Shown: piece by piece, positions 24,403-37,333 of the stretch | Layout of the letters: each line of letters opens with the position of its first letter | How positions within the stretch are numbered: position 1 is the first letter of the stretch | Origin: Excoecaria cochinchinensis | Lineage: Eukaryota > Streptophyta > Magnoliopsida > Malpighiales > Euphorbiaceae | Direction of reading: 5' to 3' | Assembly (NCBI GenBank): GCA_947683425.1 | Contig: CANTUQ010000331.1 | Span: 62,001-126,000, forward strand | Length of the DNA: 64,000 nucleotides | Program-made: the position numbers and the translations under genes | Notes under the pieces: model-generated | Told to the model about the DNA's origin: nothing | Database searches by the model: none | What the model saw: only the letters and a program-made list of their open reading frames with translations

Positions 24403-27364
24403 TGCGTTGTGACCGGCGAGCCTCCAGCAGCTGTTCCAATCGAGTTCTCCTAAATTATTGGACTCGGATCCAAAATTTCACCACTTTTTGCGATTTCTCG
24501 ATTTTGGCGATTTTCCCTAGTGGTACCCTTAGGGAAATCCGTAAAAATCCGTCGGATTCCGACGAAGCCGATTCTCGATGCGTTGTAACCGGGGAGCCTC
24601 CAGCAGCTGTTCCAATCGAGTTCTCCTGAATTATTGGACTCGGATCCAAAATTTCACCACTTTTTGTGATTTCTCGATTTTGGCGATTTTCCCTAGTGGT
24701 ACCCCTAGGGAAATCCGTAAAAATCCGTCGGATTCAGACGAAGCCGATTCTCGATGCATTGTGACCGGCGAGCCTCCAGCAGCTGTTCCAATCGAGTTCT
24801 CCTGAATTATTGGACTCGGATCCAAAATTTCACCACTTTTTGCGATTTCTCGATTTTGGCGATTTTCCCTAGTGGTACCCCTAGGGAAATCCGTAAAAAT
24901 CCGTCGGATTCCGACGAAGCCGATTCTCGATGCGTTGTGACCGGCGAGCCTCCAGCAGCTGTTCCAATCGAGTTCTCCTGAATTATTGGACTCGGATCCA
25001 AAATTTCACCACTTTTTGCGATTTCTCTATTTTGACGATTTTCCCTAGTGGTACCCCTAGGGAAATCCGTAAAAATCCGTCGGATTCCGACGAAGCCGAT
25101 TCTCGATGCGTTGTGACCGGCGAGCCTCCAGCAGCTGTTCCAATCGAGTTCTCCTGAATTATTGGACTCGGATCCAAAATTTCACCACTTTTTGCGATTT
25201 CTCAATTTTGGCGATTTTCCCTAGTGGTACCCCTAGGGAAATCCGTAAAAATCCATCGGATTCCGACGAAGCCGATTCTTGATGCGTTGTGACCGGCGAG
25301 CCTCCAGCAGCTGTTCCAATCGAGTTCTCCTGAATTATTGGACTCGGATCTAAAATTTCACCACTTTTTGCAATTTCTCGATTTTGGCGATTTTCCCTAG
25401 TGGTACCCCTAGGGAAATCCGTCGGATTCCGACGAAGCCGATGCTCGATGCGTTGTGACCGGCGAGCCTCCAACAGCTGTTCCAATCGAGTTCTCCTAAA
25501 TTATTGGACTCGGATCCAAAATTTCACCACTTTTTGCGATTTCTCGATTTTGGCGATTTTCCCTAGTGGTACCCTTAGGGAAATCCGTAAAAATCCGTCG
25601 GATTCCGACGAAGCCGATTCTCGATGCATTGTGATCGGCGAGCCTCCAGCAGCTGTTCCAATCGAGTTCTCCTGAATTATTGGACTCGGATCCAAAATTT
25701 CACCACTTTTTGCGATTTCTCGATTTTGGCGATTTTCCCTAGTGGTACCCCTTGGAAAATCCGTAAAAATCCGTCGGATTCCGACGAAGCCGATTCTCGA
25801 TGCGGGTTGACCGGCGAGCCTCCAGCAGCTGTTCCAATCGAGTTCTCCTGAATTATTGGACTCGGATCCAAAATTTCACCACTTTTTGCGATTTCTCTAT
25901 TTTGGCGATTTTCCCTAGTGGTACCCCTAGGGAAATCCGTCGGATTCCGACGAAGCCGATTCTCAATGCGTTGTGACCGGCGAGCCTCCAGCAGCTGTTC
26001 CAATCGAGTTCTCCTGAATTATTGGACTCGGATCCAAAATTTCACCACTTTTTGCGATTTCTCGATTTTGGCGATTTTCCCTAGTGGTACCCCTAGGGAA
26101 ATCCGTAAAAATCCGTCGGATTCCGACGAAGCCGATTCTCGATGCGTTGTGACCGGCGAGCCTCCAGCAGCTGTTCCAATCGAGTTCTCCTGAATTATTG
26201 GACTCGGATCCAAAATTTCACCACTTTTTGCGATTTCTCTATTTTGACGATTTTCCCTAGTGGTACCCCTAGGGAAATCCGTAAAAATCCGTCGGATTCC
26301 GACGAAGCCGATTCTCGATGCGTTGTGACCGGCGAGCCTCCAGCAGCTGTTCCAATCGAGTTCTCCTGAATTATTGGACTCGGATCCAAAATTTCACCAC
26401 TTTTTGCGATTTCTCGATTTTGGCGATTTTCCCTAGTGGTACCCCTAGGGAAATCCGTAAAAATCCATCGGATTCCGACGAAGCCGATTCTCGATGCGTT
26501 GTGACCGGCGAGCCTCCAGCAGCTGTTCCAATCGAGTTCTCCTGAATTATTGGACTCGGATCCAAAATTTCACCACTTTTTGCAATTTCTCGATTTTGGC
26601 GATTTTCCCTAGTGGTACCCCTAGGGAAATCCGTCGGATTCCGACGAAGCCGATTCTCGATGCGTTGTGACCGGCGAGCCTCCAACAGCTGTTCCAATCG
26701 AGTTCTCCTAAATTATTGGACTCGGATCCAAAATTTCACCACTTTTTGCGATTTCTCGATTTTGGCGATTTTCCCTAGTGGTACCCCTTAGAAAATCCGT
26801 AAAAATCCGTCGGATTCCGACGAAGCCGATTCTCGATGCGGGTTGACCGGCGAGCCTCCAGCAGCTGTTCCAATCGAGTTCTCCTGAATTATTGGACTCG
26901 GATCCAAAATTTCACCACTTTTTGCGATTTCTCTATTTTGACGATTTTCCCTAGTGGTACCCCTAGGGAAATCCGTAAAAATCCGTCGGATTCCGACGAA
27001 GCCGATTCTCGATGCGTTGTGACCGGCGAGCCTCCAGCAGCTGTTCCAATCGAGTTCTACTGAATTATTGGACTCGGATCCAAAATTTCACCACTTTTTG
27101 CGATTTCTCGATTTTGGCGATTTTCCCTAGTGGTACCCCTAGGGAAATCCGTAAAAATCCATCGGATTCCGACGAAGCCGATTCTCGATGCGTTGTGACC
27201 GGCGAGCCTCCAGCAGCTGTTCCAATCGAGTTCTCCTGAATTATTGGACTCGGATCCAAAATTTCACCACTTTTTGCAATTTCTCGATTTTGGCGATTTT
27301 CCCTAGTGGTACCCCTAGGGAAATCCGTAAAAATCCGTCGGATTCCGACGAAGCCGATTCTCGA
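24403..27364. repeat. Rearranged precursors of the 1,388-bp octamer
   Basis: It contains the same monomer types as the octamer that follows (cctaaattatt with cccttaggg; gcattgtg; cccttggaaaatcc with gcgggttgacc; ctctattttggcg or ctctattttgacg; ccatcggattcc; ttgcaatttctc with ccaacagctg). Their order is changed by losses. Two joints, in 25,449-25,624 and 26,661-26,836, are hybrids of different monomer types. Confidence 0.82.
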
Positions 27365-28752
27365 TGCGTTGTGACCGGCGAGCCTCCAGCAGCTGTTCCA
27401 ATCGAGTTCTCCTGAATTATTGGACTCGGATCCAAAATTTCACCACTTTTTGCGATTTCTCTATTTTGACGATTTTCCCTAGTGGTACCCCTAGGGAAAT
27501 CCGTAAAAATCCGTCGGATTCCGACGAAGCCGATTCTCGATGCGTTGTGACCGGCGAGCCTCCAGCAGCTGTTCCAATCGAGTTCTCCTGAATTATTGGA
27601 CTCGGATCCAAAATTTCACCACTTTTTGCGATTTCTCGATTTTGGCGATTTTCCCTAGTGGTACCCCTAGGGAAATCCGTAAAAATCCATCGGATTCCGA
27701 CGAAGCTGATTCTCGATGCGTTGTGACCGGCGAGCCTCCAGCAGCTGTTCCAATCGAGTTCTCCTGAATTATTGGACTCGGATCAAAAATTTCACCACTT
27801 TTTGCAATTTCTCGATTTTGGCGATTTTCCCTAGTGGTACCCCTAGGGAAATCCGTCGGATTCCGACGAAGCCGATTCTCGATGCGTTGTGACCGGCGAG
27901 CCTCCAACAGCTGTTCCAATCGAGTTCTCCTAAATTATTGGACTCGGATCCAAAATTTCACCACTTTTTGCGATTTCTCGATTTTGGCGATTTTCCCTAG
28001 TGGTACCCTTAGGGAAATCCGTAAAAATCCGTCGGATTCCGATGAAGCCGATTCTCGATGCGTTGTGACCGGGGAGCCTCCAGCAGCTGTTCCAATCGAG
28101 TTCTCCTGAATTATTGGACTCGGATCCAAAATTTCACCACTTTTTGCGATTTCTCGATTTTGGCGATTTTCCCTAGTGGTACCCATAGGGAAATCCGTAA
28201 AAATCCGTCGGATTCCGACGAAGCCGATTCTCGATGCATTGTGATCGGCGAGCCTCCAGCAGCTGTTCCAATCGAGTTCTCCTGAATTATTGGACTCGGA
28301 TCCAAAATTTCACCACTTTTTGCGATTTCTCAATTTTGGCGATTTTCCCTAGTGGTACCCCTTGGAAAATCCGTAAAATTCCGTCGGATTCCGACGAAGC
28401 CGATTCTCGATGCGGGTTGACCGGCGAGCCTCCAGCAGCTGTTCCAATCGAGTTCTCCTGAATTATTGGACTCGGATCCAAAATTTCACCACTTTTTGCG
28501 ATTTCTCTATTTTGGCGATTTTCCCTAGTGGTACCCCTAGGGAAATCCGTCGGATTCCGACGAAGCCGATTCTCAATGCGTTGTGACCGGCGAGCCTCCA
28601 GCAGCTGTTCCAATCGAGTTCTCCTGAATTATTGGACTCGGATCCAAAATTTCACCACTTTTTGCGATTTCTCGATTTTGGCGATTTTCCCTAGTGGTAC
28701 CCCTAGGGAAATCCGTAAAAATCCGTCGGATTCCGACGAAGCCGATTCTCGA
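27365..28752. repeat. 1,388-bp octamer HOR, copy 1
   Basis: It is 6x176 + 2x166 bp. The order of diagnostic variants matches copy 2: ctctattttgacg, ccatcggattcc, ttgcaatttctc + ccaacagctg (166), cctaaattatt + cccttaggg + ggggagcc, ccatagggaaat + gcattgtg, cccttggaaaatcc + gcgggttgacc, ctctattttggcg + caatgcg (166). Copy 1 has private changes, for example gaagctgattc near 27,704 and gtaaaattccg near 28,373. Confidence 0.88.
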
Positions 28753-30140
28753 TGCGTTGTGACCGGCGAGCCTCCAGCAGCTGTTCCAATCGAGTTCTCC
28801 TGAATTATTGGACTCGGATCCAAAATTTCACCACTTTTTGCGATTTCTCTATTTTGACGATTTTCCCTAGTGGTACCCCTAGGGAAATCCGTAAAAATCC
28901 GTCGGATTCCGACGAAGCCGATTCTCGATGCGTTGTGACCGGCGAGCCTCCAGCAGCTGTTCCAATCGAGTTCTCCTGAATTATTGGACTCGGATCCAAA
29001 ATTTCACCACTTTTTGCGATTTCTCGATTTTGGCGATTTTCCCTAGTGGTACCCCAAGGGAAATCCGTAAAAATCCATCGGATTCCGACGAAGCCGATTC
29101 TCGATGCGTTGTGACCGGCGAGCCTCCAGCAGCTGTTCCAATCGAGTTCTCCTGAATTATTGGACTCGGATCCAAAATTTCACCACTTTTTGCAATTTCT
29201 CGATTTTGGCGATTTTCCCTAGTGGTACCCCTAGGGAAATCCGTCGGATTCCGACGAAGCCGATTCTCGATGCGTTGTGACCGGCGAGCCTCCAACAGCT
29301 GTTCCAATCGAGTTCTCCTAAATTATTGGACTCGGATCCAAAATTTCACCACTTTTTGCGATTTCTCGATTTTGGCGATTTTCCCTAGTGGTACCCTTAG
29401 GGAAATCCGTAAAAATCCGTCGGATTCCGATGAAGCCGATTCTCGATGCGTTGTGACCGGGGAGCCTCCAGCAGCTGTTCCAATCGAGTTCTCCTGAATT
29501 ATTGGACTCGGATCCAAAATTTCACCACTTTTTGCGATTTCTCGATTTTGGCGATTTTCCCTAGTGGTACCCATAGGGAAATCCGTAAAAATCCGTCGGA
29601 TTCCGACGAAGCCGATTCTCGATGCATTGTGACCGGCGAGCCTCCAGCAGCTGTTCCAATCGAGTTCTCCTGAATTATTGGACTCGGATCCAAAATTTCA
29701 CCACTTTTTGCGATTTCTCGATTTTGGCGATTTTCCCTAGTGGTACCCCTTGGAAAATCCGTAAAAATCCGTCGGATTCCGACGAAGCCGATTCTCGATG
29801 CGGGTTGACCGGCGAGCCTCCAGCAGCTGTTCCAATCGAGTTCTCCTGAATTATTGGACTCGGATCCAAAATTTCACCACTTTTTGCGATTTCTCTATTT
29901 TGGCGATTTTCCCTAGTGGTACCCCTAGGGAAATCCGTCGGATTCCGACGAAGCCGATTCTCAATGCGTTGTGACCGGCGAGCCTCCAGCAGCTGTTCCA
30001 GTCGAGTTCTCCTGAATTATTGGACTCGGATCCAAAATTTCACCACTTTTTGCGATTTCTCGATTTTGGCGATTTTCCCTAGTGGTACCCCTAGGGAAAT
30101 CCGTAAAAATCCGTCGGATTCCGACGAAGCCGATTCTCGA
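28753..30140. repeat. 1,388-bp octamer HOR, copy 2
   Basis: The monomer order and lengths are the same as copy 1, offset exactly 1,388 bp. A private ccccaaggg near 29,053 and gttccagtcgag near 29,996 distinguish it. Confidence 0.88.
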
Positions 30141-31508
30141 TGCGTTGTGACCGGCGAGCCTCCAGCAGCTGTTCCAATCGAGTTCTCCTGAATTATTGGA
30201 CTCGGATCCAAAATTTCACAACTTTTTGCGATTTCTCGATTTTGGCGATTTTCCCTAGTGGTACCCCTAGGGAAATCCGTAAAAATCCGTCGGATTCCGA
30301 CGAAGCCGATTCTCGATGCGTTGTGACCGGCGAGCATCCAACAGCTGTTCCAATCGAGTTCTCCTTAATTATTGGACTCGGATCTAAAATTTCACCACTT
30401 TTTGCGATTTCTCGATTTTGGCGATTTTCCCTAGTGGTACCCCTAGGGAAATCCGTAAAAATCCGTCGGATTCTGACGAAGCCGATTCTCGATGCGTTGT
30501 GACCGGCGAGCCTCCAGCAGCTGTTCCAATCGAGTTCTCCTGAATTATTGGACTCGGATCCAAAATTTCACCACTTTTTGCGATTTCTCGATTTTGGCGA
30601 TTTTCCCTAGTGGTACCCCAAGGGAAATCCGTAAAAATCCGTCGGATTCCGACGAAGCCGATTCTCGATGCGTTGTGACCGGCGAGCCTCCAGCAGCTAT
30701 TCCAATCGAGTTCTCCTGAATTATTGGACTCGGATCCAAAATTTCACCACTTTTTGCGATTTCTCGATTTTGGTGATTTTCCCTAGTGGTACCCCTAGGG
30801 AAATCCGTCGGGTTCCGACGAAGCCGATTCTCGATGCGTTGTGACCGGCGAGCCTCCAGCAGCTGTTCCAATCGAGTTCTCCTGAATTATTGGACTCGGA
30901 TCCAAAATTTCACCACTTTTTGCGATTTCTCGATTTTGGCGATTTTCACTAGTGGTACCCCTTGGGAAATCCGTCGGATTCCGACGAAGTCGATTCTCGA
31001 TGCGTTGTTACCGGCGAGCCTCCAGCAGCTGTTCCAATCGAGTTCTCCTGAATTATTGGACTCGGATCCAAAATTTCACCACTTTTTGCGATTTCTCGAT
31101 TTTGGTGATTTTCCCTAGTGGTACCCCTAGGGAAATCCGTCGGGTTCCGACGAAGCCGATTCTCGATGCGTTGTGACCGGCGAGCCTCCAGCAGCTGTTC
31201 CAATCGAGTTCTCCTGAATTATTGGACTCGGATCCAAAATTTCACTACTTTTTGCGATTTCTCGATTTTGGCGATTTTCCCTAGTGGTACCCCTAGGGAA
31301 ATCCGTCGGATTCCGACGAAGCCGATTCTCGATGCGTTGTGACCGGCGAGCCTCCAGCAGCTGTTCCAATCGAGTTCTCCTGAACTATTGGACTCGGATC
31401 CAAAATTTCACAACTTTTTGCGATTTCTCGATTTTGGCGATTTTCCCTAGTGGTACCCCTAGGGAAATCCGTAAAAATCCGTCGGATTCCGACGAAGCCG
31501 ATTCTCGA

Positions 31509-33042
31509 TGCGTTGTGACCGGTGAGCCTCCAGCAGCTGTTCCAATCGAGTTCTCCTGAATTATTGGACTCGGATCCAAAATTTCACCACTTTTTGCGAT
31601 TTCTCGATTTTGGCGATTTTCCCTAGTGGTACCCCTAGGGAAATCCATCGGATTCCGACGAAGCCGATTCTAGATGCGTTGTGACCGTCGAGCCTCCAGC
31701 AGCTATTCCAATCGAGTTCTCCTGAATTATTGGACTCGGATCCAAAATTTCACCACTTTTTGTGATTTCTCGATTTTGGCGATTTTCCCTAGTGGTACCC
31801 CTAGGGAAATCCGTCGGATTCCGATGAAGCCGATTCTCGATGCGTTGTGACCGGCGAGCCTCCAACAGCTGTTCCAATCGAGTTCTCCTGAATTATTGGA
31901 CTCGGATCAAAAATTTCACCACTTTTTGCGATTTCTCGATTTTGGCGATTTTCCATAGTGGTACCCCTAGGGAAATCCGTCGGATTCCGACGAAGTCGAT
32001 TCTCGATGCGTTGTGACCGGCGAGCCTCCAGCAGCTGTTCCAATCGAGTTCTCCTGAATTATTGGACTCGGATCCAAAATTTCACCACTTTTTGCGATTT
32101 CTCGATTTTGGCGATTTTCCCTAGTGGTACCCCTAGGGAAATCTGTAAAAATCCGTCGGATTCCGACGAAGCCGATTCTCAATGCGTTGTGACCGGCGAG
32201 CCTCCAGCAGCTGTTTCAATCGAGTTCTCCTGAATTATTGGACTCGGATCCAAAATTTAACCACTTTTTGCGATTTCTCGATTTTGGCGATTTTTCCTAG
32301 TGGTACCCCTAGGGAAATCCGTAAAAATCCGTCGAAGCCGATTCTCGATGCGTTGTGACCGGCGAGCCTCCAGTAGCTGTTCCAATCAAGTTCTCCTGAA
32401 TTATTGGACTCGGATCAAAAATTTCACCACTTTTTGCGATTTCTCGATTTTGGCGATTTTCCCTAGTGGTACCCCTAGGGAAATCCGTAAAAATCCGTCG
32501 GATTCCTACGAAGCCGATTCTCGATGCGTTGTGACCGGCGAGCCTCCAGCAGCTGTTCCAATCGATTTCTCCTGAATTATTGGACTCGGATCCAAAATTT
32601 CACCACTTTTTGCGATTTCTCGATTTTGGCGATTTTTCCTAGTGGTACCCCTAGGGAAATCCGTAAAAATTCGTCGGATTTCGACGAAGCTGATTCTCGA
32701 TGCGTTGTGACCGGCGAGCCTCCAGCAGCTGTTCCAATCGAGTTCTCCTGAATTATTGGACTCGGATCCAAAATTTCACTACTTTTTGCGATTTCTCGAT
32801 TTTGGCGATTTTTCCTAGTGGTACCCCTAGGGAAATCCGTCGGATTCCGACGAAGCCGATTCTCGATGCGTTGTGACCGGCGAGCCTCCAGCAGCTGTTC
32901 CAATCGAGTTCTCCTGAACTATTGGACTCGGATCCAAAATTTCACAACTTTTTGCGATTTCTCGATTTTGGCGATTTTCCCTAGTGGTACCCCTAGGGAA
33001 ATCCGTAAAAATCCGTCGGATTCCGACGAAGCCGATTCTCGA
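31509..33042. repeat. 1,534-bp duplicated sub-block inside HOR copy 1
   Basis: Nine monomers (five of 166, four of 176 bp) running from the ctagatgcg/gaccgtcgag monomer to the type-2 short monomer and the cgatttctcctg monomer are present here and again from 33,043. The last monomer of this block (32,867-33,042 and the one before it) shows ttcactact and ctgaactatt next to gcgatttttcc. This mixes two positions of the HOR, as expected at an unequal crossover joint. Confidence 0.8.
32183..32348. repeat. Type-2 short monomer (different 10-bp deletion)
   Basis: This monomer keeps the aaatccgtaaaaatccgt pair but lacks gattccgacg, reading aaatccgtcgaagcc. It is again exactly 166 bp. The same monomer recurs at landmarks 33,882, 36,629 and 39,541 within the 16-mer HOR family, so one event was amplified. 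Confidence 0.88.
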
Positions 33043-33882
33043 TGCGTTGTGACCGGTGAGCCTCCAGCAGCTGTTCCAATCGAGTTCTCCTGAATTATTG
33101 GACTCGGATCCAAAATTTCACCACTTTTTGCGATTTCTCGATTTTGGCGATTTTCCCTAGTGGTACCCCTAGGGAAATCCATCGGATTCCGACGAAGCCG
33201 ATTCTAGATGCGTTGTGACCGTCGAGCCTCCAGCAGCTATTCCAATCGAGTTCTCCTGAATTATTGGACTCGGATCCAAAATTTCACCACTTTTTGTGAT
33301 TTCTCGATTTTGGCGATTTTCCCTAGTGGTACCCCTAGGGAAATCCGTCGGATTCCGACGAAGCCGATTCTCGATGCGTTGTGACCGGCGAGCCTCCAAC
33401 AGCTGTTCCAATCGAGTTCTCCTGAATTATTGGACTCGGATCAAAAATTTCACTACTTTTTGCGATTTCTCGATTTTGGCGATTTTCCATAGTGGTACCC
33501 CTAGGGAAATCCGTCGGATTCCGACGAAGTCGATTCTCGATGCGTTGTGACCGGCGAGCCTCCAGCAGCTGTTCCAATCGAGTTCTCCTGAATTATTGGA
33601 CTCGGATCCAAAATTTCACCACTTTTTGCGATTTCTCGATTTTGGCGATTTTCCCTAGTGGTACCCCTAGGGAAATCTGTAAAAATCCGTCGGATTCCGA
33701 CGAAGCCGATTCTCAATGCGTTGTGACCGGCGAGCCTCCAGCAGCTGTTTCAATCGAGTTCTCCTGAATTATTGGACTCGGATCCAAAATTTAACCACTT
33801 TTTGCGATTTCTCGATTTTGGCGATTTTTCCTAGTGGTACCCCTAGGGAAATCCGTAAAAATCCGTCGAAGCCGATTCTCGA

Positions 33883-34059
33883 TGCGTTGTGACCGGCGAG
33901 CCTCCAGCAGCTGTTCCAATCGAGTTCTCCTGAATTATTGGACTCGGATCCAAAATTTCACCAATTTTTTTTGATTTCTCGATTTTGGCGATTTTCCCTA
34001 GTGGTACCCCTAGAGAAATCCGTAAAAATCGGTCGGATTCCTACGAAGCCGATTCTCGA
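33883..34059. repeat. 177-bp monomer with T-tract expansion
   Basis: The usual ccactttttgcgattt reads ccaattttttttgattt near 33,961-33,977, giving eight T and one additional base. It is unique in the window. It may be a true slippage event or a homopolymer sequencing error. Confidence 0.8.
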
Positions 34060-34587
34060 TGCGTTGTGACCGGCGAGCCTCCAGCAGCTGTTCCAATCGA
34101 TTTCTCCTGAATTATTGGACTCGGATCCAAAATTTCACCCCTTTTTGCGATTTCTCGATTTTGGCGATTTTTCCTAGTGGTACCCCTAGGGAAATCCGTA
34201 AAAATTCGTCGGATTTCGACGAAGCCGATTCTCGATGCGTTGTGACCGGCGAGCCTCCAGCAGCTGTTCCAATCGAGTTCTCCTGAATTATTGGACTCGG
34301 ATCCAAAATTTCACCACTTTTAGCGATTTCTCGATTTTGGCGATTTTTCCTAGTGGTACCCCTAGGGAAATCCGTAAAAATCCGTCGGATTTCGACGAAG
34401 CCGATTCTCAATGCGTTGTGACCGGCGAGCCTCCAGCAGCTGTTCCAATCGAGTTCTCCTGAATTATTGGACTCGGATCCAAAATTTCACCACTTTTTGC
34501 GATTTCTCGATTTTGGCGATTTTCCTTAGTGGTACCCCTAGGGAAATCCGTAAAAATCCGTCGGATTCCGACGAAGCCGATTCTCGA

Positions 34588-37333
34588 TGCGTTGTGACCG
34601 GCGAGCCTCCAGCAGCTGTTCCAATCGAGTTCTCCTGAATTATTGGACTCGGATCCAAAATTTCACAACTTTTTGCGATTTCTCGATTTTGGCGATTTTC
34701 CCTAGTGGTACCCCTAGGGAAATCCGTAAAAATCCGTCGGATTCCGACGAAGCCGATTCTCGATGCGTTGTGACCGGCGAGCATCCAGCAGCTGTTCCAA
34801 TCGAGTTCTCCTTAATTATTGGACTCGGATCTAAAATTTCACCACTTTTTGCGATTTCTCGATTTTGGCGATTTTCCCTAGTGGTACCCCTAGGGAAATC
34901 CGTAAAAATCCGTCGGATTCTGACGAAGCCGATTCTCGATGCGTTGTGACCGGCGAGCCTCCAGCAGCTGTTCCAATCGAGTTCTCCTGAATTATTGGAC
35001 TCGGATCCAAAATTTCACCACTTTTTGCGATTTCTCGATTTTGGCGATTTTCCCTAGTGGTACCCCAAGGGAAATCCGTAAAAATCCGTCGGATTCCGAC
35101 GAAGCCGATTCTCGATGCGTTGTGACCGGCGAGCCTCCAGCAGCTATTCCAATCGAGTTCTCCTGAATTATTGGACTCGGATCCAAAATTTCACCACTTT
35201 TTGCGATTTCTCGATTTTGGTGATTTTCCCTAGTGGTACCCCTAGGGAAATCCGTCGGGTTCCGACGAAGCCGATTCTCGATGCGTTGTGACCGGCGAGC
35301 CTCCAGCAGCTGTTCCAATCGAGTTCTCCTGAATTATTGGACTCGGATCCAAAATTTCACCACTTTTTGCGATTTCTCGATTTTGGCGATTTTTCCTAGT
35401 GGTACCCCTAGGGAAATCCGTCGGGTTCCGACGAAGCCGATTCTCGATGCGTTGTGACCGGCGAGCCTCCAGCAGCTGTTCCAATCGAGTTCTCCTGAAT
35501 TATTGGACTCGGATCCAAAATTTCACTACTTTTTGCGATTTCTCGATTTTGGCGATTTTCCCTAGTGGTACCCCTAGGGAAATCCGTCGGATTCCGACGA
35601 AGCCGATTCTCGATGCGTTGTGACCGGCGAGCCTCCAGCAGCTGTTCCAATCGAGTTCTCCTGAACTATTGGACTCGGATCCAAAATTTCACAACTTTTT
35701 GCGATTTCTCGATTTTGGCGATTTTCCCTAGTGGTACCCCTAGGGAAATCCGTAAAAATCCGTCGGATTCCGACGAAGCCGATTCTCGATGCGTTGTGAC
35801 CGGTGAGCCTCCAGCAGCTGTTCCAATCGAGTTCTCCTGAATTATTGGACTCGGATCCAAAATTTCACCACTTTTTGCGATTTCTCGATTTTGGCGATTT
35901 TCCCTAGTGGTACCCCTAGGGAAATCCATCGGATTCCGACGAAGCCGATTCTAGATGCGTTGTGACCGTCGAGCCTCCAGCAGCTATTCCAATCGAGTTC
36001 TCCTGAATTATTGGACTCGGATCCAAAATTTCACCACTTTTTGTGATTTCTCGATTTTGGCGATTTTCCCTAGTGGTACCCCTAGGGAAATCCGTCGGAT
36101 TCCGACGAAGCCGATTCTCGATGCGTTGTGACCGGCGAGCCTCCAACAGCTGTTCCAATCGAGTTCTCCTGAATTATTGGACTCGGATCAAAAATTTCAC
36201 CACTTTTTGCGATTTCTCGATTTTGTTGATTTTCCATAGTGGTACCCCTAGGGAAATCCGTCGGATTCCGACGAAGTCGATTCTCGATGCGTTGTGACCG
36301 GTGAGCCTCCAGCAGCTGTTCCAATCGAGTTCTCCTGAATTATTGGACTCGGATCCAAAATTTCACCACTTTTTGCGATTTCTCGATTTTGGCGATTTTC
36401 CCTAGTGGTACCCCTAGGGAAATCTGTAAAAATCCGTCGGATTCCGACGAAGCCGATTCTCAATGCGTTGTGACCGGCGAGCCTCCAGCAGCTGTTTCAA
36501 TCGAGTTCTCCTGAATTATTGGACTCGGATCCAAAATTTAACCACTTTTTGCGATTTCTCGATTTTGGCGATTTTTCCTAGTGGTACCCCTAGGGAAATC
36601 CGTAAAAATCCGTCGAAGCCGATTCTCGATGCGTTGTGACCGGCGAGCCTCCAGCAGCTGTTCCAATCGAGTTCTCCTGAATTATTGGACTCGGATCCAA
36701 AATTTCACCACTTTTTGCGATTTCTCGATTTTGGCGATTTTCCCTAGTGGTACCCCTAGGGAAATCCGTAAAAATCCGTCGGATTCCTACGAAGCCGATT
36801 CTCGATGCGTTGTGACCGGCGAGCCTCCAGCAGCTGTTCCAATCGATTTCTCCTGAATTATTGGACTCGGATCCAAAATTTCACCACTTTTTGCGATTTC
36901 TCGATTTTGGCGATTTTTCCTAGTGGTACCCCTAGGGAAATCCGTAAAAATTCGTCGGATTTCGACGAAGCCGATTCTCGATGCGTTGTGAACGGCGAGC
37001 CTCCAGCAGCTGTTCCAATCGAGTTCTCCTGAATTATTGGACTCGGATCCAAAATTTCACAACTTTTAGCGATTTCTCGATTTTGGCGATTTTCCCTAGT
37101 GGTACCCCTAGGGAAATCCGTAAAAATCCATCGGATTTCGACGAAGCCGATTCTCAATGCGTTGTGACCGGCGAGCCTCCAGCAGCTGTTCCAATCGAGT
37201 TCTCCTGAATTATTGGACTCGGATCCAAAATTTCACCACTTTTTGCGATTTCTCGATTTTGGCGATTTTCCCTAGTGGTACCCCTAGGGAAATCCGTAAA
37301 AATCCGTCGGATTCCGACGAAGCCGATTCTCGA
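34588..37333. repeat. 16-mer HOR family copy 2, 2,746 bp
   Basis: Sixteen monomers: nine of 176 and seven of 166 bp (landmarks 35,281, 35,447, 35,613, 35,955, 36,121, 36,287 and 36,629). It has three consecutive short monomers where copies 1 and 3 have four. All the family markers are present once and in order. Confidence 0.88.

Larger units (their letters stand above)
30141..34587. repeat. 16-mer HOR family copy 1, expanded to 4,447 bp
   Basis: This copy has the same markers as copies 2 and 3: gagcatcca with ccttaatta, ccccaaggg, cgtcgggttcc, ctagatgcg with gaccgtcgag, ccatagtgg, aatttaacc, and cgatttctcctg. The block from about 31,509 to 33,042 is repeated immediately after, adding 1,534 bp (nine monomers). 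The length resolves as 2,746 + 1,534 + 166 + 1, the last base being a T-tract insertion near 33,970. Confidence 0.85.
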
